NCBI RefSeq assembly: GCF_042139015.1
Contig: NZ_JBHIKY010000008.1
Span: 62,001 to 126,000 of the forward strand
Length of the DNA: 64,000 nt
Direction of reading: 5' to 3'
Source of the DNA: JBHIKY01 sp042139015
GTDB taxonomy: Bacteria; Bacillota; Bacilli; Bacillales; Marinococcaceae
Below the pieces are notes generated by a model. That model did no database searches and was not told where the DNA came from. It saw only the letters and a list, made by a program, of their open reading frames with translations. The translations under genes and the position numbers were made by a program. Below, piece after piece: positions 41,994 through 50,487 of this stretch (position 1 is its first letter; each line of letters begins with the position of its first letter).

Positions 41994-43835
41994 TTATGCA
42001 CGCTGGCCATTTTTTAGTTCTTTTTTCATTAAGATTAGTTCATTTGCCAGCTGCAAAGCTTGTTCAATGTCCTGATTTCTTTCTGCTTCTTTCATTTTTT
42101 GTTCTTTTTGTTCTATTTCTTCCCATTTTGGATAGTTCTTAACCAGTTTTATATAATCAGACAGTTCATTTTCCGTTAATTGATTGTCTGTGTCAAGCAT
42201 TGCGATCTCTGAAGCAGTCTTTATAAGCTCTGGTTCTTGAAGATAATTAATAAAAGTGCCGGGGTCGCTGCTATTCCCGTTTGCATAATAACTATAGAGA
42301 TGAGCAGCAATCGCGATGTGTTGATCAATATTAAAATCTCCGCCGAGTCTTTCCTCGATTTCTTCCGCCGCTTCCTTATCATTCATCATGTGCAGCAGAA
42401 GCATTCTCTCAGCATTTTGAAATGCAGGAAGCAGTTTGTTTCTTTTTATAAGGACCTGCTGTCCGCCTCTTCCGGAAATCTCAGCAGAACGACTATTATT
42501 TTTTGTGAAGGATTTTTTTGTTTTTCTGTATATTCTGTATTGCTCTTGTTTCAATGCATCGAGCGATAGTGAGAATTCTTCTGCTATTTGCCGTAGATAA
42601 AAGTCTCTTTCTGTCGCTTTTGAAACTTTGGATATTTCGCCAAGTACTTCTTCTATATATTGAAGCCGTTCTCCTTCATCCTGAAGATTTTTATTTTTCT
42701 TCAAAGTATTTATTTTAAAGGAAAGAACAGGGAGTGATTTGTCGAGAATGCTTTGTTTAAATCGCTCTCCCCCGTATTCTCTTATATAATCATCCGGGTC
42801 AGTCTGGTCCGGTACCATTGCCACCAGCACATGAAGTCCTTCTTCTTCCAATAGAACTGCTGTCTTCCATGCTGCTTCCCTGCCTGCATTATCCCCGTCG
42901 TAACAGACGATGACCCGCTCACAGTTTCTGCGTATGATCTGGGCCTGACGCTCAGTTAATGAAGTGCCCATGTTGGCAATACTATTGGAGACTCCTGCCC
43001 CGGCTGCTGAAATTACATCAGCATACCCTTCAAATAGAACGGCTTCGTTATTTTTCCGGATTGCTGGGCGGGCCAGGCTCATTCCGTATAATATTTCGTT
43101 CTTTTTAAAAATAGATGATTCGGGGCTGTTCAAATATTTTGGCTCAGCTTCGCCCAGAGATCTGCCACCAAAACCTATGACTTTTCCCTGTAAATCATGA
43201 ATCGGAAACATCACCCTGCTTCGAAATCTGTCCCGAAGCTCCCAATCAGAATCGACTCTGTATAACAGACCGGCCTCTTCCATTTCATGGAGGTTAAAAT
43301 CTCTTTTTTCTAATAATCCTTTTAAAAGACCGGCCTGTTCAGGTGAATAACCGATGCGGAAAGTTTCCATCATTTCTGGTGTGACACCACGTTCAAGCAG
43401 GTAATGATAAGCTGCTCTCCCCTGCTCCGTATTCATTAATAGATGATGATAAAAACGTGCAGCCAGCTCAAGCCCCTCCAGCTTTGCTTTATGAATGGTG
43501 CCGGTGGAGACAGAACCAGAGGGTCCTGTTTTGACCTCTTCCGGAAGCTGAATTTTCGCTTTTTCAGCCAATTTATTAACAGCTTCGACGAATGGAATGC
43601 CTTCCATTTCCATTATAAACGTTATCGAATTGCCGCCGGCTCCACAGCCAAAGCAGTGATAAAGCTGGCGTTCAGGAGAAACCGAGAAGGAGGGAGTTTT
43701 CTCTCCATGAAAAGGACAGAGCCCCATATAATGCTTGCCTTTTTTCTTTAATTGGACATGTTCCCCGATAACATCCGTTATATCCAGTGAGTGACGAATT
43801 TCAGCTATTATCTCATCCGGAATACGTTTTGCCAC
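41994..43835 (-). CDS. dnaG: DNA primase
   Basis: This is a 613-residue enzyme that makes RNA primers at the fork. The N-terminal CHC2 zinc domain reads CPFHGEKTPSFSVSPER and then HCFGCGAGG. The TOPRIM domain (about 260-345) has LFEGYADVISA and VIVCYDGDNAG. The C-terminal helicase-binding domain (about 450-613) contacts DnaB/DnaC. The start is GTG at 43835, with GAGGGTGA seven bases upstream. It is cotranscribed with sigA. Confidence 0.97.
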   Translation of the reverse strand: MAKRIPDEIIAEIRHSLDITDVIGEHVQLKKKGKHYMGLCPFHGEKTPSFSVSPERQLYHCFGCGAGGNSITFIMEMEGIPFVEAVNKLAEKAKIQLPEEVKTGPSGSVSTGTIHKAKLEGLELAARFYHHLLMNTEQGRAAYHYLLERGVTPEMMETFRIGYSPEQAGLLKGLLEKRDFNLHEMEEAGLLYRVDSDWELRDRFRSRVMFPIHDLQGKVIGFGGRSLGEAEPKYLNSPESSIFKKNEILYGMSLARPAIRKNNEAVLFEGYADVISAAGAGVSNSIANMGTSLTERQAQIIRRNCERVIVCYDGDNAGREAAWKTAVLLEEEGLHVLVAMVPDQTDPDDYIREYGGERFKQSILDKSLPVLSFKINTLKKNKNLQDEGERLQYIEEVLGEISKVSKATERDFYLRQIAEEFSLSLDALKQEQYRIYRKTKKSFTKNNSRSAEISGRGGQQVLIKRNKLLPAFQNAERMLLLHMMNDKEAAEEIEERLGGDFNIDQHIAIAAHLYSYYANGNSSDPGTFINYLQEPELIKTASEIAMLDTDNQLTENELSDYIKLVKNYPKWEEIEQKEQKMKEAERNQDIEQALQLANELILMKKELKNGQRA

Positions 43836-43863
43836 TGCTTTATCACCCTCACTCTCTTAGTAA

Positions 43864-44316
43864 TTATTGCTCGTGGGGTTTGTTTAAAAGTTTTAAAAAT
43901 GCAATTTTGAATGCTTCCTGATCTGATTTTTTGAACTTCGACGGCCCCCGTCCCCTTATTTTACGGCGTTTCATCTGAATTCCTTCAAATCTTCCATTCA
44001 AAAGCGCCTGACTGTCACTTTCAGAAAAGATGCTGCCTCGTGGTGACATTGCACTTACTCCCTTTTGAAGGACGAGCACGGCCAGTCCATTATCCTGTGT
44101 AATAACTACGTCTCCGGGTTTTACCTGATTTGTAATATAAAGATCTACAGCTTCGGGATCTGCATCTACCATGACCACCTTCGAATAATAATTCTGCGCG
44201 GAAAAGTGTGCATACGAACTCACAAAAACCGACGGAATTTCATACTGTTCAGCTACACCGTCAATGATTGATTTTACCGGACAGGCGTCGGCATCTGTGT
44301 AGATTGTAATATCCAT
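43864..44316 (-). CDS. yqxD: YaiI/YqxD family protein (UPF0178, DUF188)
   Basis: This is a 150-residue PIN-like fold protein of unknown activity. Diagnostic segments are MDITIYTDADACPVKSII, DLYITNQVKPGDVVITQDNG, ISPRG-like MSPRGSIFSE and the basic C-terminal RGRGPSKFKKSDQEAF. ATG at 44316 follows AAAGGGACG, 25 codons inside a longer frame. It lies 28 bases before dnaG and is probably cotranscribed. Confidence 0.92.
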   Translation of the reverse strand: MDITIYTDADACPVKSIIDGVAEQYEIPSVFVSSYAHFSAQNYYSKVVMVDADPEAVDLYITNQVKPGDVVITQDNGLAVLVLQKGVSAMSPRGSIFSESDSQALLNGRFEGIQMKRRKIRGRGPSKFKKSDQEAFKIAFLKLLNKPHEQ

Positions 44317-44420
44317 TCGTCCCTTTCTATTCGACAGTTGTAGACAAATTCCTCCTTCATTTGAAAAGAAATATGCCGGACTGCAGATCATGAAGTAAGT
44401 ATTAATTCACACAACATTTC

Positions 44421-44449
44421 ATTATATACTAATTAATTTATTTTATCCA
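44421..44449 (-). promoter_or_regulatory. Candidate sigma-A promoter of yqxD-dnaG-sigA
   Basis: TGGATA and a perfect TATAAT are separated by 17 bases on the minus strand, about 105 bases before the yqxD ATG. Confidence 0.5.
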
Positions 44450-44591
44450 TTATTTTATTTCATTTTTGAATAAATTTCATAAGTCAATTTCACAATGAAA
44501 AATGCGAATATTAAAATCTACTTTCTCTTTATCATTCGACTTTCGCTTCAGGCGAACGCTTTCCGCATGCTTTGCCTCAGCCTATTACAAA

Positions 44592-44621
44592 AGGAATCAG
44601 CCAGGTGATTAAACCCGGCTG
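44592..44621 (-). terminator. yqfL terminator
   Basis: ATCAGCCAGG and CCCGGCTGAT pair across a short loop just after the yqfL stop codon. Confidence 0.65.
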
Positions 44622-44624
44622 ATG

Positions 44625-45440
44625 TTATCTTTTTTGAAACATATTTGAAATTAGATTTGCCGTTTCTTCAACTGCTTTATTGGAAACATCAATAACTGTA
44701 CATCCTATTTTTTCCATGATTTTTTCTGAATAAGACAGCTCTTCTTTTATTCGGTTGAGATTGGCATAATTTGCTTCTGCTTTCAGACCCAATGCTTTCA
44801 AACGTTCAGTCCTTATATCATTAAGCTTTTCGGGACTGATGCGGAGCCCGATACATTTTCTGGGGGTTATCTTAAAGAGCTCTTCCGGAGGTTCCACTTC
44901 CGGTACAAGAGGAACGTTTGCTACTTTTAATCGTTTATGAGCTAAATATTGAGAAAGAGGCGTTTTCGAAGTCCTTGAAACTCCGATCAATACTATATCT
45001 GCTCTGATGATGCCGCGGGGATCCCGGCCGTCATCATATTTGACTGCGAATTCAATGGCTTCTACTTTTCGGAAATAGTCCTCGTCAAGCCGATAAACCA
45101 GACCAGGTTCATATTTAGGCTGCTTTCCGGTTACTGAAATCATTTTTTCGAGCATAGGACCGATAATATCAACCGTCTCCACACCGGCAGCTTTTGCCTG
45201 ACGGAGCAGAAAGTCTTTTTTCTCTGGTATCACTAGTGTAAATGCGATTAGCGCATGAACTTCCTTTGCTAAATCTATTACTTCAGAAATAGTCGCTTCA
45301 TCTTCCACGTACGGAATTCTTCTGATTTCCATTCCTTTTTCGCCAAATTGACTAGCAGCCGCTTTAACGACTAGTTCTGCTGTTTCTCCTACTGAGTCAG
45401 ATACCACATAAACAATTGGGCGCTGGTTACTGATTGTCAT
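44625..45440 (-). CDS. yqfL: Pyruvate, phosphate dikinase regulatory protein (kinase/pyrophosphorylase), YqfL
   Basis: This is a 271-residue DUF299 protein. The N-terminus reads RPIVYVVSDSVGETAELVVK, and the P-loop is IGVSRTSKTPLSQYLA (near residue 150). The family phosphorylates and dephosphorylates PEP synthase or PPDK. In B. subtilis YqfL modulates CcpN activity, which fits cotranscription with ccpN immediately upstream. ATG at 45440 follows AGGAGG, lies 35 bases past the ccpN stop and excludes a 22-codon upstream extension that would overlap ccpN. Confidence 0.93.
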   Translation of the reverse strand: MTISNQRPIVYVVSDSVGETAELVVKAAASQFGEKGMEIRRIPYVEDEATISEVIDLAKEVHALIAFTLVIPEKKDFLLRQAKAAGVETVDIIGPMLEKMISVTGKQPKYEPGLVYRLDEDYFRKVEAIEFAVKYDDGRDPRGIIRADIVLIGVSRTSKTPLSQYLAHKRLKVANVPLVPEVEPPEELFKITPRKCIGLRISPEKLNDIRTERLKALGLKAEANYANLNRIKEELSYSEKIMEKIGCTVIDVSNKAVEETANLISNMFQKR

Positions 45441-45474
45441 TCCCATCCTCCTCTTAGTCTGGCAGGATTGCCTG

Positions 45475-46113
45475 CTAGATAAGCTGGTCGTGCGATAAAT
45501 CCACAAGAACCTTTGTCATGTTGGTCTTTGTTACTCTCCCGATCACTTCCCATTTGTTATCTGGGAGCTCTTTAACGACCGGAATGGCGTCTATTTGTTT
45601 CTCAATAAGTTTGTTTGCTATCTCAATGATTAAATCATCTTTATAGCACACTGTTATATTCGGCATCCTTGTCATAATAATATTGACTGGCATTGCTTCA
45701 AGGTCCTGCTTACCTATACTTGCACGCAGCAGGTCTTTTCGGGAAAGCACACCAATAAGAGCAGAATTTTTATCGGTGACGAAAAGTGTACCGACATCCT
45801 CCAGGAACATTGTACAAATTGCATCATATACAGAATTCGACTCATGCACGACAACAGGAATAGACTGATATTCTTTTACGGTAAGCTTTTTTACTTTTTC
45901 TGTTAAAAGCTGAGAGCCTGTTTTGCCAGTGTAAAAATATCCTACCCTCGGCCGCGCATCAAGAAATCCAGCCATCGTTAATATGGCAAGATCAGGCCGC
46001 AGAGTCGCTCTTGTCAAAGAGAGGTGGTCTGCAATCTGCTCGCCAGTAATTGGACCACTGTCCTTGACTATTGTCAATATTTGCTCTTGCCTTCCTGTGA
46101 GTTCTATTGTCAT
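45475..46113 (-). CDS. ccpN: Transcriptional repressor CcpN
   Basis: This is a 212-residue repressor of gluconeogenic genes. The N-terminal winged helix-turn-helix (about 5-60) reads ELTGRQEQILTIVKDSGPIT and then SLTRATLRPDLAIL. Two CBS domains (about 75-130 and 145-205) bind nucleotides. ATG at 46113 is inferred from the family start (M-x-T-I-E-L). The gene pairs with yqfL, as in B. subtilis. Confidence 0.94.
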   Translation of the reverse strand: MTIELTGRQEQILTIVKDSGPITGEQIADHLSLTRATLRPDLAILTMAGFLDARPRVGYFYTGKTGSQLLTEKVKKLTVKEYQSIPVVVHESNSVYDAICTMFLEDVGTLFVTDKNSALIGVLSRKDLLRASIGKQDLEAMPVNIIMTRMPNITVCYKDDLIIEIANKLIEKQIDAIPVVKELPDNKWEVIGRVTKTNMTKVLVDLSHDQLI

Positions 46114-46156
46114 CACCGCCTTCATAACAACGAATGTGTTATGCTTTTCTTCATTT

Positions 46157-46185
46157 ATTATATCTCAATGACCGGTGGTTGACTA
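46157..46185 (-). promoter_or_regulatory. Candidate sigma-A promoter of ccpN-yqfL
   Basis: TAGTCA and a perfect TATAAT are spaced by 17 bases. The -35 overlaps an inverted repeat at 46180-46196 (TGACTAA-TTT-TTAGTCA), a possible operator. Confidence 0.55.
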
Positions 46186-46205
46186 ATTTTTAGTCACATC
46201 TTTAA

Positions 46206-48299
46206 TTATGAAGAGAAAACTATTTCTGAAAAACGCGCATACTTATGAATAACCAAAGATAAATTGTGCATCTGAGCAAGCCTGTTTTCTCTTAACCTGC
46301 GGTCATCAGTCATCACCATTGTATGATCAAAATACGCATCGATAAGAGAACCAAGCCGCGCGAGATGATCATACGCTTCTTCAGCATTCCCGGCCTGGAG
46401 TGCTTTCTCCACGTGTTCACTAGTTTCTATATAAGCTTCATACAGCTCTTTTTCCTGTGCTGCTTGAAACAAGTTTTGATCGACATGGTTTCCCGCAGCC
46501 AGGTTTTCAGCTTTTTTGGCGATATTGGTTACTCTGCTGAGTGATTCAACTGTCTCTTTAAAAGCCGGATCAGTAGTTTTCCGCTGCAAAAATTCAGCTT
46601 TCTTCAGCATGACATGCAAAGTCTGCGACGTATTTTCAAGAACAGCATCGGCGATGTCATAACGTATATGACGGTCAAGCATGACATTTTTTAGACGGAG
46701 ACGGAAAAAGGCCAGTATTTCTTCTTTTAGTTCCTGGTGGCTCCGCTGAAGTACCGCTGCTTTTTCTAATACATTTATTGTCTCCTCAAGAAGGACTTCC
46801 AACGATACAGTAACTTTATGATCTAATAATATTTTAACCGCTCCTGCTGCCTGCCTGCGCAGTGCATAAGGATCCTGTGAACCAGTAGGAATCAATCCAA
46901 TTCCAAAACATGCGGTGATTGTATCAAGTTTATCTGCCAGTCCCACTACAGCTCCCGTCGGTGAAACAGGGGAATCATCTCCAGAAAACCTGGGCATATA
47001 ATGCTCCTTTACAGCAATCGCGACTTCTTCTGATTCTCCTGCCAGTCGAGCATATTTTTCCCCCATTAATCCCTGCAGTTCCGTAAATTCATCCACCATT
47101 AATGTGACAAGATCAAATTTGGATAATGCTGCTGCTCTCTCGGCCTTATTAATAGTATTAGGATCAAGCTCGAACATCGTTCCATATTTTCCGGCGAGGG
47201 CCTGCAGCCTTCTAACTTTATCACCGATACTCCCCAGCTCTTCTTGAAAAACTATTTGATCAAGTTTAGCTGCAGCTTCATCCGGATGCAGCTTTTGATC
47301 TTCTTTGTAAAAAAAACGAGCATCGGAAAGTCTTGCCCGCAATACTTTTTCATTTCCTTTTTGAACATTCTCTAAATATTCATGATTACCATTGCGAACC
47401 GTGATAAAATAAGGCAGCAATTCCCCATTTTGCCCTTCCACCGGAAAATAACGCTGGTGCTCTTTCATAGAAGTGATGAGGACTTCATCAGGAATGGTAA
47501 GAAATTCTTCTTCGAAAGACCCAAACAGTGCTGTTGGATATTCAAGCAGATTATTTACTTCTTCAAGAAGCTCAGAATTTACAGGAACAATCCAGTTCTG
47601 TTCCTCTGCAATATTTTCGAGCTGCCTGCTAATAGCAGATTTTCTTTTTTCAGGGTCAGCAATTACGTATTGTTCTAGTAACATTTTTTCATATTCAGCA
47701 GGGTTTTCCAGCTGAATTCGATTTCCTAAAAACCGGTGTCCTTCAGATACGTTTCCTGCACGTACATCAGTAATTTGAAAAGGTATTATTTCATTTCCAA
47801 AGATAGAAACAATCCAGTGAATCGGCCGGACATATCGGAGGCTGTAAGAACCCCATCTCATATTTTTAGGAAACGATAGTCCCTCTGCAAGAGCAGCAAT
47901 GCCTGGAAGTATTTCTACAGTCCGTTTTCCTTTGACTTCTTTAACTCCAAAGAGATATTCCGTTCCTTTTACTTTTTTAAACGATAAATCCTTCGTAGAA
48001 ATTCCCTGTCCTTTCGCAAAGCCAAGTGCAGCTTTTGTCCAGGCTCCATCTGAATCCAGCGCAATTTTTTTCGCCGGTCCGCGGGCTTCCTCTATCTTAT
48101 CTGCTTGTTTCTCCGCCAATTCATTCACCCGCACTGCAAGTCTTCTCGGTGTAGAGAAAGCCTCTACCGATGAAAAGTCGAGCCGGTTCTCATGCAGCCA
48201 AGTTTCTGTTTTTTCCTTAAGCTGGTTCATTGCTTCCGATACAAAACGAGCCGGCATTTCCTCAAGCCCGATCTCTAATAGGTAATCCTTATTACGCAT
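46206..48299 (-). CDS. glyS: Glycyl-tRNA synthetase beta subunit
   Basis: This is a 697-residue subunit of the alpha2-beta2 glycyl-tRNA synthetase. It starts RNKDYLLEIGLEEMPARF, a conserved opening, and contains MRWGSYSLRYVRPIHWIV and the HD-like and DALR anticodon-binding C-terminus. ATG at 48299 follows GAGGGGG and overlaps the end of glyQ by 8 bases; the frame is open for 48 more codons inside glyQ, which is not used. Confidence 0.97.
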   Translation of the reverse strand: MRNKDYLLEIGLEEMPARFVSEAMNQLKEKTETWLHENRLDFSSVEAFSTPRRLAVRVNELAEKQADKIEEARGPAKKIALDSDGAWTKAALGFAKGQGISTKDLSFKKVKGTEYLFGVKEVKGKRTVEILPGIAALAEGLSFPKNMRWGSYSLRYVRPIHWIVSIFGNEIIPFQITDVRAGNVSEGHRFLGNRIQLENPAEYEKMLLEQYVIADPEKRKSAISRQLENIAEEQNWIVPVNSELLEEVNNLLEYPTALFGSFEEEFLTIPDEVLITSMKEHQRYFPVEGQNGELLPYFITVRNGNHEYLENVQKGNEKVLRARLSDARFFYKEDQKLHPDEAAAKLDQIVFQEELGSIGDKVRRLQALAGKYGTMFELDPNTINKAERAAALSKFDLVTLMVDEFTELQGLMGEKYARLAGESEEVAIAVKEHYMPRFSGDDSPVSPTGAVVGLADKLDTITACFGIGLIPTGSQDPYALRRQAAGAVKILLDHKVTVSLEVLLEETINVLEKAAVLQRSHQELKEEILAFFRLRLKNVMLDRHIRYDIADAVLENTSQTLHVMLKKAEFLQRKTTDPAFKETVESLSRVTNIAKKAENLAAGNHVDQNLFQAAQEKELYEAYIETSEHVEKALQAGNAEEAYDHLARLGSLIDAYFDHTMVMTDDRRLRENRLAQMHNLSLVIHKYARFSEIVFSS

Positions 48300-49182
48300 G
48301 GTGATCCCCCTCTCTGTCCTTAAGCATTGGAAATGAAAGCTTTTCTCTTTTGTCATAGTAGACCGAGGCACATTTTCTAGCGAGTCTTCTGACCCGTCCA
48401 ATATAACCTGTTCGTTCAGTGACAGAAATCGCTCCGCCGGCATCTAATAGGTTAAATACATGAGAACATTTCAGCACGTAATCATAGGCTGGAAATACCA
48501 GCTCTTCAGCGAGAGCATGCTCTGCTTCTTTTTCATATGTTGTAAATTCCTGAAATAGCATGGCATGATCGGCTACTTCAAATGCATATTTTGAATGTTC
48601 GTATTCTGGCTGTAAAAACACGTCTCCGTACGTAAAATCATTTACCCAAATGAGATCAAATACATTTTCTTTTTCTTGAATATAGGAAGCAAGCCTTTCA
48701 ATTCCATACGTAATTTCCACCGCTACAGGGTTTGCATCAATGCCGCCTACCTGCTGAAAGTATGTAAATTGAGTTATCTCCATCCCATCCAGCCATACTT
48801 CCCATCCGAGTCCCCAGGCACTTAGTGTAGGAGCTTCCCAGTTGTCTTCCACAAAGCGGATATCATGCTCTTCCGGTTTGATACCAAGTGCTTTTAGACT
48901 CTCTAAATAAAGCTCTTGAATGTTGTCCGGTGACGGCTTCATAATGACTTGAAACTGATGGTGCTGATAAAGACGATTAGGGTTCTCTCCATAACGCCCA
49001 TCTGCCGGACGGCGTGACGGCTCTACGTAAGCTACATTCCAGGGTTCTGGTCCAATGCTTCTTAGAAACGTCATTGGATTCATCGTTCCTGCTCCTTTTT
49101 CGACATCGTATGCCTGCATAATCAGGCACCCTTGTTTTGACCAAAAGTTCTGCAAGGTGAGGATCATATCTTGAACGTTCAT
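48292..49182 (-). CDS. glyQ: Glycyl-tRNA synthetase alpha subunit
   Basis: This is a 296-residue class II catalytic subunit. The family opening TLQNFWSKQGCLIMQAYD, motif 2 region (RSIGPEPWNVAYVEPSRRP) and RYGENPNRLYQHHQFQVI are clear. It charges tRNA-Gly with GlyS. The transcript leader is a glycine T-box with a near-consensus promoter. Confidence 0.98.
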   Translation of the reverse strand: MNVQDMILTLQNFWSKQGCLIMQAYDVEKGAGTMNPMTFLRSIGPEPWNVAYVEPSRRPADGRYGENPNRLYQHHQFQVIMKPSPDNIQELYLESLKALGIKPEEHDIRFVEDNWEAPTLSAWGLGWEVWLDGMEITQFTYFQQVGGIDANPVAVEITYGIERLASYIQEKENVFDLIWVNDFTYGDVFLQPEYEHSKYAFEVADHAMLFQEFTTYEKEAEHALAEELVFPAYDYVLKCSHVFNLLDAGGAISVTERTGYIGRVRRLARKCASVYYDKREKLSFPMLKDREGDHHA

Positions 49183-49204
49183 TTGCTTCCTCCTTTATAT
49201 TTCC

Positions 49205-49420
49205 ATTAAAAAGCCCCGTCCCTATACTGAATAACCAGTATAGGGACGGGGCTCTATCCCGCGGTTCCACCCTATTTGCCCGTGATTCATACGGACCACT
49301 TTATAAGGTATGCTCAGGAATGCCTTCATTGTCATTAATAACACAGCTTCCACTATCCTGTGCTCGCTACATATTAAGAGAACAACTACTACTTTCCTTC
49401 TTCGCACTATCTAGAATGTA
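49205..49420 (-). promoter_or_regulatory. Glycine T-box riboswitch of glyQS
   Basis: Read leftward, the leader contains the T-box sequence AGGGTGGAACCGCGG (49258-49272) directly before a terminator. A Stem I region carries GAA-GGC-ATT, whose GGC (49322-49324) is the likely glycine specifier. Uncharged tRNA-Gly would favour the antiterminator; charged tRNA lets the terminator form. Confidence 0.95.
49208..49253 (-). terminator. T-box-controlled terminator of glyQS
   Basis: AGCCCCGTCCCTATACTG and CAGTATAGGGACGGGGCT form an 18-bp perfect stem, followed leftward by a U run. Confidence 0.95.
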
Positions 49421-49425
49421 ATAGC

Positions 49426-49454
49426 ATCATACTTAATCTAACCTATACTGTCAA
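49426..49454 (-). promoter_or_regulatory. Sigma-A promoter of glyQS
   Basis: TTGACA (49449-49454) and TATGAT (49426-49431) are separated by 17 bases, just upstream of the T-box leader. Confidence 0.88.
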
Positions 49455-49477
49455 GCCTGTTAATAAATTTTGCGAAA

Positions 49478-50227
49478 TTAAGATAAGTCCCATTTTTCCA
49501 TTTGTTCAATAAACCTTTTTGATTTTAAATGAAGGCCGGAATATTCATCATAGTAAGAGTCAAGAATTTGTTTTAATTGTAATTTAATCGATTGTGACAG
49601 TTTAATCTTACCAAGCCTCATAATATCCATATAAAAAAAGGTTCGGAGCAGTTGAATTGTTTTTTGATCCGCCTCAAACCGGTATGGATCTATTTCTGAA
49701 CAGAGGTGGCAGAGAAACCCTGCTTCTTTCACAGAAAATGAGAACGTTCCTTTCAGATTACGGCAATTAGTGCAGCGGTCAAGCTCAGGCTTAATACCAG
49801 CGACTTTCGTCATTTTTGTTTCGAAAATACGGGTTAATACCTCTGGGTCGGCGTCTTCATTCATACGCTTGAACAGCTGCAATAATAATTCAAATAAAAA
49901 AGGGTTTCTCTCTCTGTCATTCGTTAATTTGTCCAACAGCTCAGTCATATAAGAAGCGTAGGCGGTTTTAGTTAAATCAGTACGCAGTACCCGAAAGGCA
50001 TCGATCGGATCCCCCTGATTCAAGGTTGCCATCCCTGTGCCTTTAAAATAAAGAAACATACCATAGACAAAGGGCTGAGCAGACGAAGAGAGCCTGTTTT
50101 TCGGCTTTTTCGCACCGCGTGCCATCACGGCAATTTTCCCAGCTTCACGGGTAAACAGCGTCACGATCACATTTGATTCACCGTACGCAATAGTGCGGAG
50201 AACAATTCCTTCTGCTTTTTCCAGCAT
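49478..50227 (-). CDS. recO: DNA repair protein RecO
   Basis: This is a 249-residue recombination mediator that loads RecA with RecR. The N-terminal OB fold reads EKAEGIVLRTIAYGESNVIV. The helical domain holds a zinc site with CTNC (near residue 150) and a second pair in GFLCHLC. Length is normal. It is in the era-yqzL-recO run; yqzL ends three bases before it, so the genes are coupled. Confidence 0.95.
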   Translation of the reverse strand: MLEKAEGIVLRTIAYGESNVIVTLFTREAGKIAVMARGAKKPKNRLSSSAQPFVYGMFLYFKGTGMATLNQGDPIDAFRVLRTDLTKTAYASYMTELLDKLTNDRERNPFLFELLLQLFKRMNEDADPEVLTRIFETKMTKVAGIKPELDRCTNCRNLKGTFSFSVKEAGFLCHLCSEIDPYRFEADQKTIQLLRTFFYMDIMRLGKIKLSQSIKLQLKQILDSYYDEYSGLHLKSKRFIEQMEKWDLS

Positions 50228-50230
50228 TTC

Positions 50231-50395
50231 TTATTCATCCCCGTCAGAGGACCTGCTTTCACTTCCGCTCTCCTTAATAATTGTTAATGAATCATTTTTC
50301 TGAAAATAACCGCTTTCCTCTAACTCCCTCACTAACAAATAAGCATCAACGTTGCCGGTAAGTTCAAAAAGCGACCATGAAAAATCAGAATTCAT
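50231..50395 (-). CDS. yqzL: YqzL family small protein
   Basis: This is a 54-residue protein, MNSDFSWSLFELTGNVDAYL then LVRELEESGYFQK. The motif DFSWxLFExTGxVxAYLL is that of YqzL, a small Bacillus protein of unknown function always between era and recO. The tail is more acidic and serine-rich than usual (SGSESRSSDGDE). ATG at 50395 follows AAGGGGG. Confidence 0.9.
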   Translation of the reverse strand: MNSDFSWSLFELTGNVDAYLLVRELEESGYFQKNDSLTIIKESGSESRSSDGDE

Positions 50396-50487
50396 AGAAA
50401 AGCCCCCTTGTTTAATCCTTACCTATAGGGTGGCTAAAGAGCGTCAAAGCATGACCTGTAATATTTGCCTATAAAGTTTACGTGCAG

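Larger units (their letters stand above)
44317..44624. other. Intergenic stretch between yqxD and yqfL
   Basis: These 308 bases hold a candidate promoter for yqxD-dnaG-sigA, a relic of the common Bacillaceae repeat near 44535-44585 (CGCTTCAGGCGAACGCTTTC and CATGCTTTGCCTCAGCC), and the yqfL terminator. Confidence 0.65.
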
